DNA from: Clarkia xantiana subsp. parviflora
Lineage: Eukaryota; Streptophyta; Magnoliopsida; Myrtales; Onagraceae
Reading direction: 5' to 3'
Assembly: GCA_036873135.1 (NCBI GenBank)
Contig: JAPTYO010000007.1
Location: forward strand, 58,204,383-58,268,382
DNA length: 64,000 bases
The notes beneath the pieces are model-generated. The model was not told where the DNA came from and searched no databases. It saw only the letters and a list, made by a program, of their open reading frames with translations. Shown piece after piece: positions 11,101 to 20,511 of the stretch. Position 1 is the stretch's first letter, and each line of letters starts with the position of its first letter. The translations under genes were made by a program, and so were the position numbers.

Positions 11101-14100
11101 GCATAAGTAATACAGCCACAAACTTTGAGATATTCAGTTGTGGGCTTCCTTCCATTTCATGCCTCATCAGGTGTTTTTCCCTTAACAACAAAAGTGAACA
11201 TCGATTCAAAAGGTAAAGGCTCCAGGTGACTACTTAAGGCCAAAACCTTTTAGACAATCCTGAAGTGTTCACCATTAATCTGATCATGTTCTCTACGTTT
11301 TTGTTTTTCCTCTCTATAACTCTATTTGTTGCGGAGTGAAAGAGTTGTACTCTCTCTTACAATTCTATATGATGCATAATAATTATTAAACCTTTTCAAG
11401 TTTCATGTTGTATTCACCTCGACTGCCAGTTCTTAGCACTTTTATCTTCTCCCCTATCTAATTTTCAACCTCTTTCCTTATAAATAAAAATTATTACCAA
11501 AAGAATTCCATCTTGATAGAGATATTTAATGGTAGCCTCGTCTCTTCTTTATAATGCGAAAAACTAAATATCCTCCTTTCATCTAGGAATTTAGGTTCTC
11601 AATGATGTAACCTCCTTGCTTTTAAAAGAATTGCCACTTCTTATTCTTAAGATCTTCAAAGTTGTTCAAAGAAAAAAATTGTATATATGAATTGATGGAA
11701 ATCAACTGAAGCCTAACTCGAACTGAAAACATTAAATTCATTCTTTATAAGAACTACAAAATATATCATCTAATATTAAACTTTAAGAATGGGATGAATC
11801 GAGCAAAGTCTTCCCCAAGCTAGAAGATAAATACCCTTAACTCATATTGAACTTTCCATGGATTGATTGTTTTATGGAGAAAAAGAGACTTACGATTTAT
11901 TTATATCAATATAAACCTAGAATGGATGACTATGATTAAGTTGTAATTTATTTTATTAAAAACCCTAAAAGGGACGGACATGATTATATATGATTTATGT
12001 TAAATAATACTTAAATATATATTATAATTTATTTATATAATACAATATATGTTATAGTTTATTGGCTAGTCCATATATAAACATTCTATAAGTTCGTTTT
12101 TTTTTAATATTTAAATTTATATTATTATAAATTGTGATTAGCTTATGTGGCGGCCTACGGTCTTCCGGAACCAAACTGTATAGATTTACTATTTAAAAGG
12201 AAACTTTCAATTAATTTGTTTCTTTAAATTGCGTAGAGACCAAATTAGGAGATAAAAATATTTCTTAATTTTCAACCAATCAATATTATGTATCTAAATT
12301 TAGAGAACCCATATTAAATTCCGATTAAATTAGGAAACGGTGACTACGTGGACTGTCCACGTGTCGGCCAGAGGGCTTCCGATACCGAATTAATATAATA
12401 TAGTAGATTTTACTTGGAATTTAGGGTTTAGGTTTGTTTTTAGGGTTTAGGTAGTTTATGATTTTTTAAAAAAAATATTATTCGGTTGGATGAACGATTT
12501 AGCTGGATTAACCTTACAAGGATAATGAGTTTAAATAGTTTTTCAAACAAGTTGTGTTTTACATAATTTATTTACAAAATAATGTATTAAATCTTCGCAC
12601 ACAAATTTACATAGCGTAAACCATTATAATTTTATAAACATACTTACTCGGCCTTTCATCTCATATATATATATTTATTAGATAGTGTAGAGAGGGGGTT
12701 GAATCATATATATAATAATCAAGTATGTATAATGAATCAACCAAGTAATTACATGTTAGGATACCACTATATATAGGAGATCAATCCTAACTAACTAGTC
12801 AACTATACAAGTCAACCTAAGGTACCATGTATCTATACAAGTATGAGTACCTATCTATGTATGTACAAATATGTCTATCTAATATTCCCCCATCTTTTTC
12901 TTCTTCTTCTTCCTTTCTAAAGAATTAAAAGGAAAATTTGAGACAAAATGTCGATGATGAATGAAATGCCAAGGTCCAATCAAAACCCGGTCAAATAGAG
13001 CCAAGGGTAAACCCGTTCAAAATGAGCCAAGGGAATCAAAACCCGCTCAAATGATCCATGGGAAAAATTAAAACCCGCTCTAAAATGCCAAGGTCCAACA
13101 AACCCGGTCTTCACAAAACGGCCCCTCGAAAATCCAATTTTCGGGATACGGCCCCAAACTTGAGAACTGTCCTCAAAACAGCCCCAATCTTCAGAACTAT
13201 CCTCAAAATAGCCCCAAACTTCACAAATCCAGCAAAAAATGCTCTAAACTTCGAAACTGCTCCAAAACAGCCCCAAAGTCTTCAAAAGAGCATCCCAAAT
13301 TTGAAAACTGCCTAAAACAGCCTCAAATCTCCAAAAGCTTGTAAAGAAGCCCCAAACTTCACAAATTACTTCAAAATAACCCCAAATTCGTCCAAAATTC
13401 GGCCAAAATAACCTAGGCACATGCAGGGCACATGCGGGAGCACGAGAAGACCAACAACTGACTGAGAAACCCGGTGTACGGAGGGTGCACGGCACAGAGG
13501 CCAGAGGTCACGGGTTCGAAACCAGCCAGACGCAGTATTTTCCATCTTCAAACGAATTTACTGGGCAACATGAAGATCTTTATACCTTCAAGCAGAAAAC
13601 CCAGGTGTTCTTCAACAATTTCCAGAAATCCATCCAAAATCGCTGCAAACAATCAACAATTCAACCTATAACCAATTGCTGCCTCAATCGCGCACTTAAT
13701 CCTGAAGAATCGATCCAAATAACTCCTTCGATCAAGAGGTTGCTGATTTAAATCCAGATCACAGGATTGGCATCATGCCAAATCAAGACAATCCTATAAC
13801 TTGAATCGACATATTGGAGCCTCGAATCCAGCAGGAACCATACGACGCATCAAAACCAATCCAAAACACAGTAAATGATCGATAAACCAAGTTGAATTTG
13901 AAGAAAATGCAGTCAAAATACTGCACCAACAGCAACAAGAACTAAGATATTCAGCTCCAGTCGAATCCAAATTTGGATAAATCCACATCCAATATCGCCA
14001 AATTGGAGCTCGGAATCAATCAATGAGTCCAATGCGAATCCAAAGCAATCCAAATCACAGTATATGAATGAACAACGAGCTCGACTTTGAAGAAATTGCA

Positions 14101-17100
14101 ACAAGAACACTGCAGAACCAAGAACCGAGCTAAAACAGTCCAAGAACGGACCAAATTGATCCAATTCGCAGCAACAATCAACAAATTGCAGCTTGCAATC
14201 AACAGCAGCATCAAATGCGAATCAAATGCATCCAAAATCGCAGCAAACGATCAAGAAATAAGCTCGAATTCGAAGATCGAAACATCCAACAGCAAAATAG
14301 GCGCGAAATCTGTATTTGAATCAGAAAATACCTCCAAACAATTCGATTAATCGAATCAATGATCCAGAAACTTCGCAATGATGCTCAGAGAGCATATGAA
14401 ATGCAGAAATCTTGAAATGAAACCTCGAATTGCAGAATTGAAGCTCAGCCAAAACCAGCAGAAACTTGACCAGAAATTGCAGAAACGCAGCTGCAATAAT
14501 CCAAATCCGCGTAAAACCGCAACGAATATGACAATCGCACCACCACAGAAATGATCGCAATTGGTTTAATTCCACGGGAACAACAAGCACGAAGAAGCGA
14601 ATCAAAGGAATCAATCTCAGATTTCATCAAACATTCTACGCAAGCTGAAAACCAGCAGCTGAAAACTGAATTGCAGCAGCTGAAAACTGAATTGCAGCAG
14701 CAGTAATCCAAATTCCAGAGCAAAGAATCGATCAATCCAGCAGCAGCAATCGATGTTAGACTCGTGGTACAACACCAGATCGAATCCAAATCACAGGATC
14801 GATCAAGAATCGATGAACAAACTCCAAATCGATGAAACAGTACATGCAGCAAACTGAAATGCTGAAACCGAAATGCTGAACTGCTGATCCAATAATGCTG
14901 AAATCCTCAATCCAAACAACAATTATTGAGCACCAAATTCACGAAATGCATCAGCACCAGACATATCCAATGAATCGAAGCTGAAATCCTCAAGATCCAA
15001 GCTCAAATCGATGCAAAAACCTCTCGAAAACTGAAACCGAACCTGGAAATACCATGGCTCTGATACCATATTCGATAGTGTAGAGAGGGGGTTGAATCAT
15101 ATGTATAATAATCAAGTATGTATAATGAATCAACCAAGTAATTACATGTTAGGATACCACTATATATAGGAGATCAATCCTAACTAACTAGTCAACTATA
15201 CAAGTCAACCTAAGGTACCATGTATCTATACAAGTATGAGTACCTATCTATGTATGTACAAATATGTACATCTAATAATATTTTCATAGCTAACTGGTTA
15301 TATATATTCGAGAAATTCTTACTTGTCTCGGTGGTAACAGATGGAGTCCATCTGTTACCCCTTTGACCACTCAGAAAATGACATTTGTCACTGCAATGTC
15401 CCAATATTTGTCACTTTTAACACATGTCAAATTGTGGTTGGAGAAAGAGCCACCACATGCCCTCTACTTATTGGAGCCGAGGCAAGTAAGAATTTCTCTA
15501 TATATTCACACTCTCATCTATCTATTCATCTCCAGCAAGAGCTACGTACTACCAAGCTAGCTGGCTAGGTAGTAGCTAATCATTTAACTAAGTAGGCACT
15601 TTAGTTTGGATCAACTTTCAATGTTGTTGATAACATCAAGAGAGTGTACAAATGAAAAGTTTTAGGAGTGTATTCGAATAAGTTAGAATGTAAAGGAGTC
15701 ATATGTACTCTATAATCCTTGATGGTATATAATTATTATCGACATATTTTTTTGGATAAATTTTTAAAGTGTGAAATTTTTTGTGAAAAATCCATAGAAA
15801 GTTGTCAAGTAACACATGTCAAGTGATGATTGTTCATAAAATTGAAAGAGAATGTTATTATGCGTTGCCATGTGAACCTAGAAGTGCTTTCTATGAACAC
15901 GTAGGTTTGCATAAAGTCACCTACTAATTAAATATATAATCACGTTGGCCTGTTACTTACTTTGGAACCTTTTTAATGCAGGTTCAACATTGTTGGTCAG
16001 GTACTCTGCGAGGACTCCGTCCTTTTATTTTAGATTTATTTATTTATATATAAGATTAGAAATGAAATGCAATATATATAAAGTTGGATGGATGCATGCA
16101 TTATGAATATTGGAAGTTGATGAATAAAATTAAATGCAGTGGGCTGTAACTACAAGCATAGACTACTCCCTAGCCCAGCTGATTCAGGTGATGATCCTGC
16201 TGAGCACCGGAGGAAAGACGGGAGGCGGATACGAGGCATCCAAGTACGTAGTCCTCTGTTTCCATGCTGCTATTTTGCTTCTCCATGCTTCCATCAATAG
16301 CCTTCCCATTTCCATTCTCTCTTTCTTCGGCCTCTTCGCTGCTGCATGGAATCTTCTAGGCAAGCAATTTCTATTATCAATCTTCATTATATATATTAAT
16401 TCATTCTTACTACCTTCTTCATTCATTAATTTTCATGCATTATTTGCTGGCTGCAGGTGTTGTACTTCTTATGATTATTATACCAGTTGTAGCCACGGAC
16501 AGGGCAACCCCCGAATTCGTGTTCACCCACTTCAACACTGACAATTCCCAAGGCATCCACAACAAAGCTTACATATTCGTCCTCGGTCTTTTAATGAGCC
16601 AGTACACTCTATCTGGCTACGATGCTTCCGCACACATGGTTGGTACCTACGTAACAACAACATGCATGTCCAACAATTTCACTCACAAGTTGGAACTAAT
16701 TACATCGATCACATATTATTATATATGCTTCAAACCTAATTATAACTTCCATTCTAAAAGAAACACTGATCACTAACTAACATATATAATTATTATTGAT
16801 TTTGAAGACAGAGGAAACCAAGGATGCAGAGAGGAACGGTCCAAAAGGGATTATAAGTAGCATCCTGATATCCATCATATTTGGTTGGGGTTACCTCATC
16901 GGAGTCACCTTTGCAGTCACCGATATCCCTTACCTTCTCAGCGAAGACAATGATGCTGGTGGATACGCCATCGCCCAAGTGTTTTACATGGCCTTCAAGA
17001 CCCGATACGGTAGTGGAGTGGGCGGTATTGTCTGCTTGGGAGTTGTTGCTGTCGCTATCTTTTTCTGTGGCATGAGCTCCATCACAAGCAATTCCAGGTA

Positions 17101-18257
17101 CGTATATTTGTTGCTTGGTGTACGTACGTACCATTATATATATATATATATATAATTTGGTAATTAATATTTGATTCTCATTCATCTCTACCTACCTAAT
17201 TGATTCATCAGGATGGCTTATGCGTTCTCAAGAGACGGTGCAATGCCATTGTCATCACGATGGCACAAAGTAAACAAGCATGAAGTCCCCATTAATGCAG
17301 TTTGGCTCTCTGCTTTCATAGCCTTCTGTATGGCACTCACCGTAAGAACCATTTCTCTCCCATTTATCTACCTACCTCTTCAATCACCCTACAAAAAATA
17401 ATGTATATAACGTCACTTTTCGAGAGTCATACTAAATTTATAATTCTGCTTGGCCAAGATGAACCATGATCGGGTTTAGTTCAATACTAACTATATGAAT
17501 CGAGTCATGAGCGTTGGATCTTCTCCCTTGAGGTCGCACCCAAGCTACTACGTTGACACCTGCACGAGGGTATATAAACTGTTTCGTTGCCCAATAAGTC
17601 CATTCCGAAACCCAAGTTTGTATCTTGTATAGGGAGATAGGAATAGCTCAAGAGTAGAGAGAGAATACTTATAATTAAGTAGCAAATGAAGAGATGCGAG
17701 TGAGTATTTATAGGTTTTAGTATCGGTGTTAAGATGCGTTCATGGTCCATGCGTTCGTATGAACGAGACCGGTATGTCTCCAATGGGCTAAAACTTCTTC
17801 GGAGCCAACCGAGTTTCTTAAGGAGAGGCCCGCTCGGATGGCCAAAAAAATTAACAGTTTTGAAGCAAAGTTGATTAATTATACTTGTTCTGATTTGCAG
17901 TCCTTGGGAAGCCTGGTGGCATTTGAAGCAATGGTATCGATAGCAACCATAGGGCTCTACATTTCATATGCACTGCCTATTCTGTTTAGGGTAACACTTG
18001 CACGAAAATCCTTTATCCCTGGGCCATTCAATCTTGGTGGGTGGGGAGTTATGGTTGGATGGGTTGCGGTGATTTGGGTGGCAGTAATCACGGTGTTGTT
18101 CTCGCTACCAGTTTCATATCCGGTCACCTCCGACACACTCAACTACACACCCGTGGCGGTCGGAGGATTGTTGTTTCTTACGGTGTCTGCTTGGCTTTTC
18201 AGGGCGCGCCACTGGTTCAAGGGTCCAATAACTAACGTAGTAGATACATCAACTTAA
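1927..18257 (+). CDS. BAT1: amino-acid permease, BAT1/GABP type (APC family), 7 exons, first exon not seen
   Basis: Spliced gene for a polytopic amino-acid transporter. In Arabidopsis BAT1/GABP is a bidirectional amino-acid and GABA carrier; that role is inferred by similarity. Exons: 1927-2187, 15982-16000, 16140-16359, 16457-16638, 16808-17097, 17212-17341, 17901-18257 (stop). All phases agree and give about 485 residues without an internal stop. Family hallmarks are present: FSIISVLTGITT in the first membrane segment, AEICSAYPTSGGLYFWSA, then WFNIVGQWAVTTS across the 19-nt exon, SGYDASAHMTEET, GYAIAQVFY and the C-terminal RARHWFKGPI. Arabidopsis BAT1 is about 516 residues, so only the N-terminal ~30 residues are missing. 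No ATG precedes the conserved region, so an upstream exon is needed; it is outside the window or lost. Introns begin GT except intron 16360-16456, which begins GC. The first visible intron is 13.8 kb of nested transposons. Intact coding phases suggest a working gene, but its 5' end is unproven. Confidence 0.88.
2950..3763 (-). repeat. LTR (3') of Tat-type gypsy element 1
   Basis: Runs TGTTGGGATC to ATATCCAACA on the + strand, i.e. TGTTGGATAT to GATCCCAACA in element sense. It abuts a purine tract on the element strand (3764-3775) and shares its layout with the LTRs at 41139-41972 and 45690-46500. Confidence 0.85.
3900..4655 (-). repeat. 146-bp tandem repeat array inside gypsy element 1
   Basis: The phrase AGTCGGGGGAGGGAGTCAG starts at 3908, 4054, 4200, 4346 and 4586: steps of 146, 146, 146 and 240 bp. 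The last step includes a partial unit of about 94 bp. Each unit contains three related ~49-bp sub-units around GTCAGT...ATGACTG. It lies between integrase and the 3' LTR, where Tat/Ogre elements often carry tandem repeats. Confidence 0.88.
4734..5867 (-). pseudogene. Tat-type integrase, one in-frame stop
   Basis: Two segments in one frame (5502-5867 and 4734-5450) separated by a single stop (expected Tyr in AID-Y-FSKWIEA). The N-terminal zinc-binding region (H..H..CPACQ) is visible, then core aspartates in WGIDLIGPLP and SDNGPQFAS and glutamate in NGQVEAVNKT. All three catalytic acidic residues remain. The C-terminal part ends NAEHLKKFYV. Normally this integrates the cDNA copy; here the stop inactivates it. 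Confidence 0.82.
5964..7765 (-). pseudogene. Tat-type reverse transcriptase, RNase H and second (archaeal-like) RNase H
   Basis: RT is read from 7765 (CVDFRDLNKACPKDSYPLP, FMDAYSGYNQI). Its catalytic YVDD box reads YVDH at about 7312-7323, losing one active-site Asp. A stop at 7115-7117 precedes the connection and first RNase H (FEWTPECEEAF, YYVSKIFGVAEANYMEIEK). Then comes a second RNase H starting LYTDGSSSALGCGAGLVLTP, with a frameshift near 6240 and its end at 5964-6182. The second RNase H is diagnostic of Tat/Ogre-like gypsy elements. Confidence 0.83.
8045..9089 (-). pseudogene. gypsy Gag C-terminal part and aspartic protease
   Basis: From 8851 the frame has a degenerate zinc-knuckle region (CESHQEEGHNTEDC) and then a retropepsin with active-site VDGGSSTD near residue 140, ending near TILGRTALN. 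8852-9089 is earlier Gag sequence (FIGGLGPQSRSLAITQYT) with stops. Gag is cut at 9089 where it joins truncated LTR sequence, so the start of gag is absent. Confidence 0.75.
9090..9251 (-). repeat. truncated 5' LTR of gypsy element 1
   Basis: Aligns base for base with 3602-3763 apart from about 8-9 substitutions. It is joined directly to Gag sequence at 9089, so about 650 bp of LTR, the primer site and the gag start have been deleted. Confidence 0.82.
9958..10090. mobile_element. small hAT-like MITE fragment
   Basis: A GC-rich block (GGGGTGAGCTCGGGAC, GAGTCCGAGCCCGG, GCTCGAGCCCG) interrupts the degenerate copia RT. Such GGGTGAGC/CGGGC-rich blocks are typical of hAT MITE ends in plants. Target duplications are not clear. 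Tentative. Confidence 0.35.
11421..12670 (+). other. AT-rich intron DNA
   Basis: No coding signal. Notable items: the palindrome ACGTGGAC-T-GTCCACGT at about 12345-12361, which includes CACGTG-like sequence, and two TTTAGGGTTTAG motifs near 12420-12452. It may include the unrecognised end of the old copia element. Confidence 0.4.
12676..12884 (-). repeat. LTR (3') of non-autonomous element
   Basis: 209 bp; near-identical to 15069-15277. It ends in the 8-bp inverted repeat TATTAGAT/ATCTAATA on the outer edges. A TATA-like CTATATATAG lies inside at about 12768-12777. Confidence 0.87.
13058..13400 (+). repeat. degenerate ~30-bp tandem repeats
   Basis: Repeats of the form (A/C)AGCCCCAAACTTC...CTCAAAA recur about every 30 bases between 13140 and 13400 inside the non-autonomous element. 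In one + frame they read as 10-residue repeats (TAPNLRTVLK, TAPIFRTILK, IAPNFTNPAK). The frame opposes the element's direction and I do not claim it is expressed. Confidence 0.55.
15057..15068 (-). promoter_or_regulatory. primer binding site (initiator tRNA-Met type)
   Basis: TGGTATCAGAGC on the minus strand, complementary to the 3' end of plant initiator tRNA-Met and directly adjacent to the LTR at 15069. It sets the element's direction. Confidence 0.88.
15069..15277 (-). repeat. LTR (5') of non-autonomous element
   Basis: 209 bp, matched to the left LTR with about four differences. It begins TATTCGATAG on the + strand (one mismatch from TATTAGATAG) and ends ATCTAATA next to the ATATT target duplication. 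Confidence 0.87.
15312..15498. mobile_element. Mutator-type MITE with 9-bp target duplication
   Basis: 187 bp with terminal inverted repeats of about 22 bp (GAGAAATTCTTACTTG at left, CAAGTAAGAATTTCTC at right), flanked by the 9-bp direct repeat TATATATTC (15303-15311 and 15499-15507). A 9-bp duplication is typical of Mutator-like elements. An inner palindrome (GGTAACAGATGGA, then TCCATCTGTTACC) lies at about 15333-15359. No coding sequence. Confidence 0.82.
15982..16000 (+). CDS. BAT1: permease 19-nt micro-exon
   Basis: Sits between a TTTTAATGCAG acceptor and a GTACTC donor. Its 19 bases complete the split Trp codon and encode FNIVGQ, giving WFNIVGQ followed by WAVTTS, as expected in BAT1 proteins. 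It is far too short for an ORF search and was found by following the conserved protein. Confidence 0.87.
16140..16359 (+). CDS. BAT1: permease exon, membrane segments 3-5 region
   Basis: Begins in frame after ATGCAG with WAVTTSIDYSLAQLIQV and runs to AAAWNLL plus one base of a Gly codon. The donor is GCAAGC at 16360, a GC donor with good flanking consensus (AG|GCAAG). Translation past that point does not match the family. The exon is 220 nt, leaving one base for the next exon. Confidence 0.9.
16457..16638 (+). CDS. BAT1: permease exon
   Basis: Starts after CTGCAG and supplies two bases of the split Gly codon. It encodes VVLLMIIIPVVATDRATPEF, then the FNTDN loop and FVLGLLMSQYTLSGYDASAHM. The donor GTTGGT at 16639 ends it in phase 0. 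Length 182 nt agrees exactly with the phase of the preceding exon. Confidence 0.9.
16808..17097 (+). CDS. BAT1: permease exon
   Basis: Begins TEETKDAERNGPKGIIS after a TTTTGAAG acceptor and continues through FGWGYLIGVTFAVTDIP and GGIVCLGVVAVAIFFCGMSS. It ends in two bases of an Arg codon at donor GTACGT. The 290-nt length fits phase 0 to phase 2. Confidence 0.9.
17212..17341 (+). CDS. BAT1: permease exon
   Basis: One base completes the Arg codon, then MAYAFSRDGAMPLSSRWHKV and VPINAVWLSAFIAFCMALT. The donor is GTAAGA at 17342. This is the conserved cytoplasmic loop (FSRDGAMP) and following membrane segment of APC-type GABA permeases. Confidence 0.9.
17460..17860. mobile_element. probable degenerate gypsy LTR fragment in permease intron
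   Basis: The 559-bp intron 17342-17900 contains GAGAGAATACTT followed by AAGTAGCAAATGAAG and GTATTTATAGG, in the same order as the Tat LTR segment at 41340-41405 (GAGAGAATACTT, AATAATGAAAG, CTATTTATAGG). No clear ends or duplication. Tentative. Confidence 0.4.
17901..18257 (+). CDS. BAT1: permease terminal exon
   Basis: Starts SLGSLVAFEAMVSIATIGLY after a TGATTTGCAG acceptor. It encodes the last four or so membrane segments (including LFRVTLARKSFIPGPFNLG and NYTPVAVGGLLFLTVSAWLF) and ends RARHWFKGPITNVVDTST before TAA. The C-terminus has the usual family length. Confidence 0.92.
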   Translation, partial: SLGSLVAFEAMVSIATIGLYISYALPILFRVTLARKSFIPGPFNLGGWGVMVGWVAVIWVAVITVLFSLPVSYPVTSDTLNYTPVAVGGLLFLTVSAWLFRARHWFKGPITNVVDTST

Positions 18258-18480
18258 ATTATTACTCCCTCCCATTTATCTTCACTTGATTAATTATTTG
18301 TCAACTTCAATCTGCTTTCACTACTTACATACATATGAAACTCACTCAACTTCAACACTATTAATTAATTTCTTATAATTATTGGGTAGTTTGTTTCTTT
18401 TATAATGAAATTTGTAATCTTAAGCAATACAATCATCTTCTCTATTATATTTCGATTGCTCTCTAGTTTCTCAGCAAAGA
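18258..18480 (+). other. BAT1: 3' untranslated and downstream DNA of the permease gene
   Basis: AT-rich sequence after the stop at 18257. AATGAA near 18403 and AATACA near 18426 could serve as weak polyadenylation signals; no perfect AATAAA is seen close by. The exact 3' end cannot be fixed from sequence alone. Confidence 0.35.
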
Positions 18481-18513
18481 GCATAGGTTGAGCTCTATTA
18501 CTTGTATTAAATA

Positions 18514-19260
18514 CCTGCTCGCGCTACGGGCTCCCGGTCTCTCGAGCATTTATTTTAAATTTTTAAGATTTTTTTTTTTAATTTAGATAATTTTATGTTA
18601 CATAATTTAAATAAATTTTCTAATAATGATCTACTCTTGTATTATCCTCGGTGTTGGGTTGATCATGCTCTTGTATCATACTCGGAGTCAGTCTGATCAT
18701 GCAATTCTATAGTCCAAAAGACGACAGCGCGCACGCGCGTAGCGCGGGCAGGTATCTACTATAAGCATTAGGGAAATCCACTTATGTGGATTCAAATATG
18801 TCGATTTAACTTTGTTATTTTAGTCATATTATAGAATTATGAACAGAGTCGGACTGATTATGGCCTTATAATATTATCGGAGGTTGTGCACTCATGCGCA
18901 CTTAGCGTGTATTGGAGGTTTAGTATAAATATTTTAGTAGAGTCTGATAAGAAAAATTAACTTAAATTAAATATATAACAAAATATTTTAAGAAATAAAA
19001 AAAAAGCTCAAATGTCCCTTGAGCATTTTATATTTAATTTTTTATATTTTTAAAATTTCATAATATTTTGTTATATAATTTAAGTTAATTTTTCTAATAA
19101 GACTTTATCCTTGTATAATCAAGTTGTTTGTCTGATCATGACACTGTATCATACTCGGAGTCGAGGTGATCATATCGTTGTATCATCCAAACGACAACAT
19201 CGTGCACGCGTAGCTCGAACAGTTATCTAATATAAGCATTAGGGAATTCCACTTAAGTGG
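18514..19260. repeat. inverted/direct repeat cluster with GC-rich hairpin ends (Helitron-like)
   Basis: 18540-18830 and 19015-19280 are degenerate direct copies: both contain ATACTCGGAGTC, a GC-rich ACGCG-type block and ATAAGCATTAGGGAA. The stretch 18938-19013 is an inverted copy of 19017-19108 (shared core AATATTTTGTTATATA and ATTTAAGTTAATTTTTCT). The GC-rich motifs TACCTGCTCGCGCTACG (18514) and CGTAGCGCGGGCAGGTA (about 18737) are inverted copies. It is probably the remains of Helitron or fold-back elements; the family is uncertain. Confidence 0.45.
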
Positions 19261-19800
19261 ATTCATAGATGTCGATTAAACTGTTATAATTAAATCATCA
19301 CCGAAATCAGCCAAAATAATGATAATAATAATAATTTTGCAAGTGTTTGCAAGGATAAACTATGGTTAAAAAAAAAAATCATATAACAGAATGTGGAAGA
19401 GTGGATTTTTTCCGGTCAGTCTAGCATTTTAATTTGAACGTTGAACATTTTTTATAACAATATTTTACATAATTGATTTTTATTTTTATTTTTCATGTTC
19501 TATTCTTGAAATGATTGAAGACGTATAGTGTGAGATGATGTCTAGTACAAATATTAGAAAATAACCACTTAAGAAGAGTCAAAAACATATTATTTTAATT
19601 TAGTTTACGATTTTAGACATAAATGGACCGGTAAAAGTTATCACAATTGTCCATATAACTCCACATAGAAAATTTAACTTATGATGAACATTATAGAACA
19701 AACAGGAGGACATTTAATTTAGAAGATAACTAGGTGCTGACCCGCGCTACGCGCGGGGCACGTTAAATTATGATAGTTTAATGTAATAATTTTTTTAAGG

Positions 19801-19856
<56 letters not shown>

Positions 19857-19888
19857 AAAAAAAATTTAAAAAGAATGTTAGTTAAATG

Positions 19889-19945
<57 letters not shown>
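19801..19945. repeat. TA microsatellites with poly-T/A spacer
   Basis: Two long (TA)n tracts (about 19802-19840 and 19891-19943) separated by T- and A-runs, inside the Helitron. Confidence 0.9.
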
Positions 19946-19953
<8 letters not shown>

Positions 19954-20511
19954 AACTTAATATTTTAATATTATAAGCTTTAAATTTACACGTTGTCGTT
20001 TTTTAATCATACGGTAATGTTATTATTTATTAAGTAATTTTAACCGTAAAGTGTAAATAGTATAAAGTAAGAATCTAACCGGTTTGCTTGTCTTGATCAA
20101 TTTCATGTCATTGTTTATATTTTTGTTTTTTTCATCATGTTATTGTTTGATGTATAAGAATAATTTATCTAATTAAAGTAATTATATATATATATAATCT
20201 ACAGAGATGACATAAATTAAATAAGATATAGAATTTATTATATAAATTGTTTTTTCCATCAAGCAGATAAGGAAATAAGTTGTTTAGTTTTTTTAATTAT
20301 TTATGCTTGAAACTGCCGTCTCCAGATGTCAATATGTGTTGGGGCACTTTCTTTTTGGGCCTAAAATTAATTTTTGGGCCTATGATTTAGTCAACGGACA
20401 ACAAATATAAGTGGTTGGCCTAAGATTTACTCTAAAAAGATGTTCAGCCCGAATAGCCCTAAACCCTAAAATGATGTTCGGCCTGAATAGAAGAAGCTGC
20501 CCAAATAGAAG

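Larger units (their letters stand above)
2616..11420 (-). mobile_element. old, degenerate Ty1/copia retrotransposon in permease intron, split by a gypsy element
   Basis: Two copia fragments on the minus strand become contiguous once the gypsy element at 2950-9251 is removed. 2616-2949 holds the end of RNase H. 9252-9586 holds the preceding RNase H part (STEAEF, DSDIAGCKDDRKSKGG). 10292-10480 holds the start of reverse transcriptase. 11040-11160 shows the integrase C-terminus (KPTTEYLKVCGC, FDPKSEKCVFLG) and about 11270-11340 the PQQNxVxERKN integrase motif. Many stops and frameshifts, so it is dead. LTRs are not identified; the purine-rich stretch at 2630-2645 (minus strand) may be the polypurine tract. 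Confidence 0.75.
12676..15277 (-). mobile_element. non-autonomous LTR retrotransposon with TATTAGA...TCTAATA ends
   Basis: Complete element on the minus strand. Two 209-bp LTRs (12676-12884 and 15069-15277) differ at about four positions, flanked by target duplication ATATT (12671-12675 and 15278-15282). The primer site TGGTATCAGAGC (15057-15068 read on minus, initiator tRNA-Met type) abuts the right LTR, and a purine tract (GATGGGGGAA, minus) abuts the left one. LTR ends are TA...TA inverted repeats instead of TG...CA. The ~2.2-kb interior has no retroviral domain, so it must have been moved in trans. The LTR similarity suggests a fairly recent insertion. Confidence 0.88.

Noticed and set aside
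12416..12455. TTTAGGGTTTAG motifs resembling plant telomere repeats
   Set aside because: Only two imperfect copies; no array.
13474..13540. GGGTTCGAAACC resembling a tRNA B box
   Set aside because: No A box, no cloverleaf; it is part of the non-autonomous LTR element's interior.
13913..14852. Several Cys-rich minus-strand open frames
   Set aside because: They come from CAGCA/AATCGA-biased simple sequence in the non-autonomous element, overlap in several frames and match no family.
16184..16426. Minus-strand open frame of 80 residues
   Set aside because: Shadow of the permease exon at 16140-16359.
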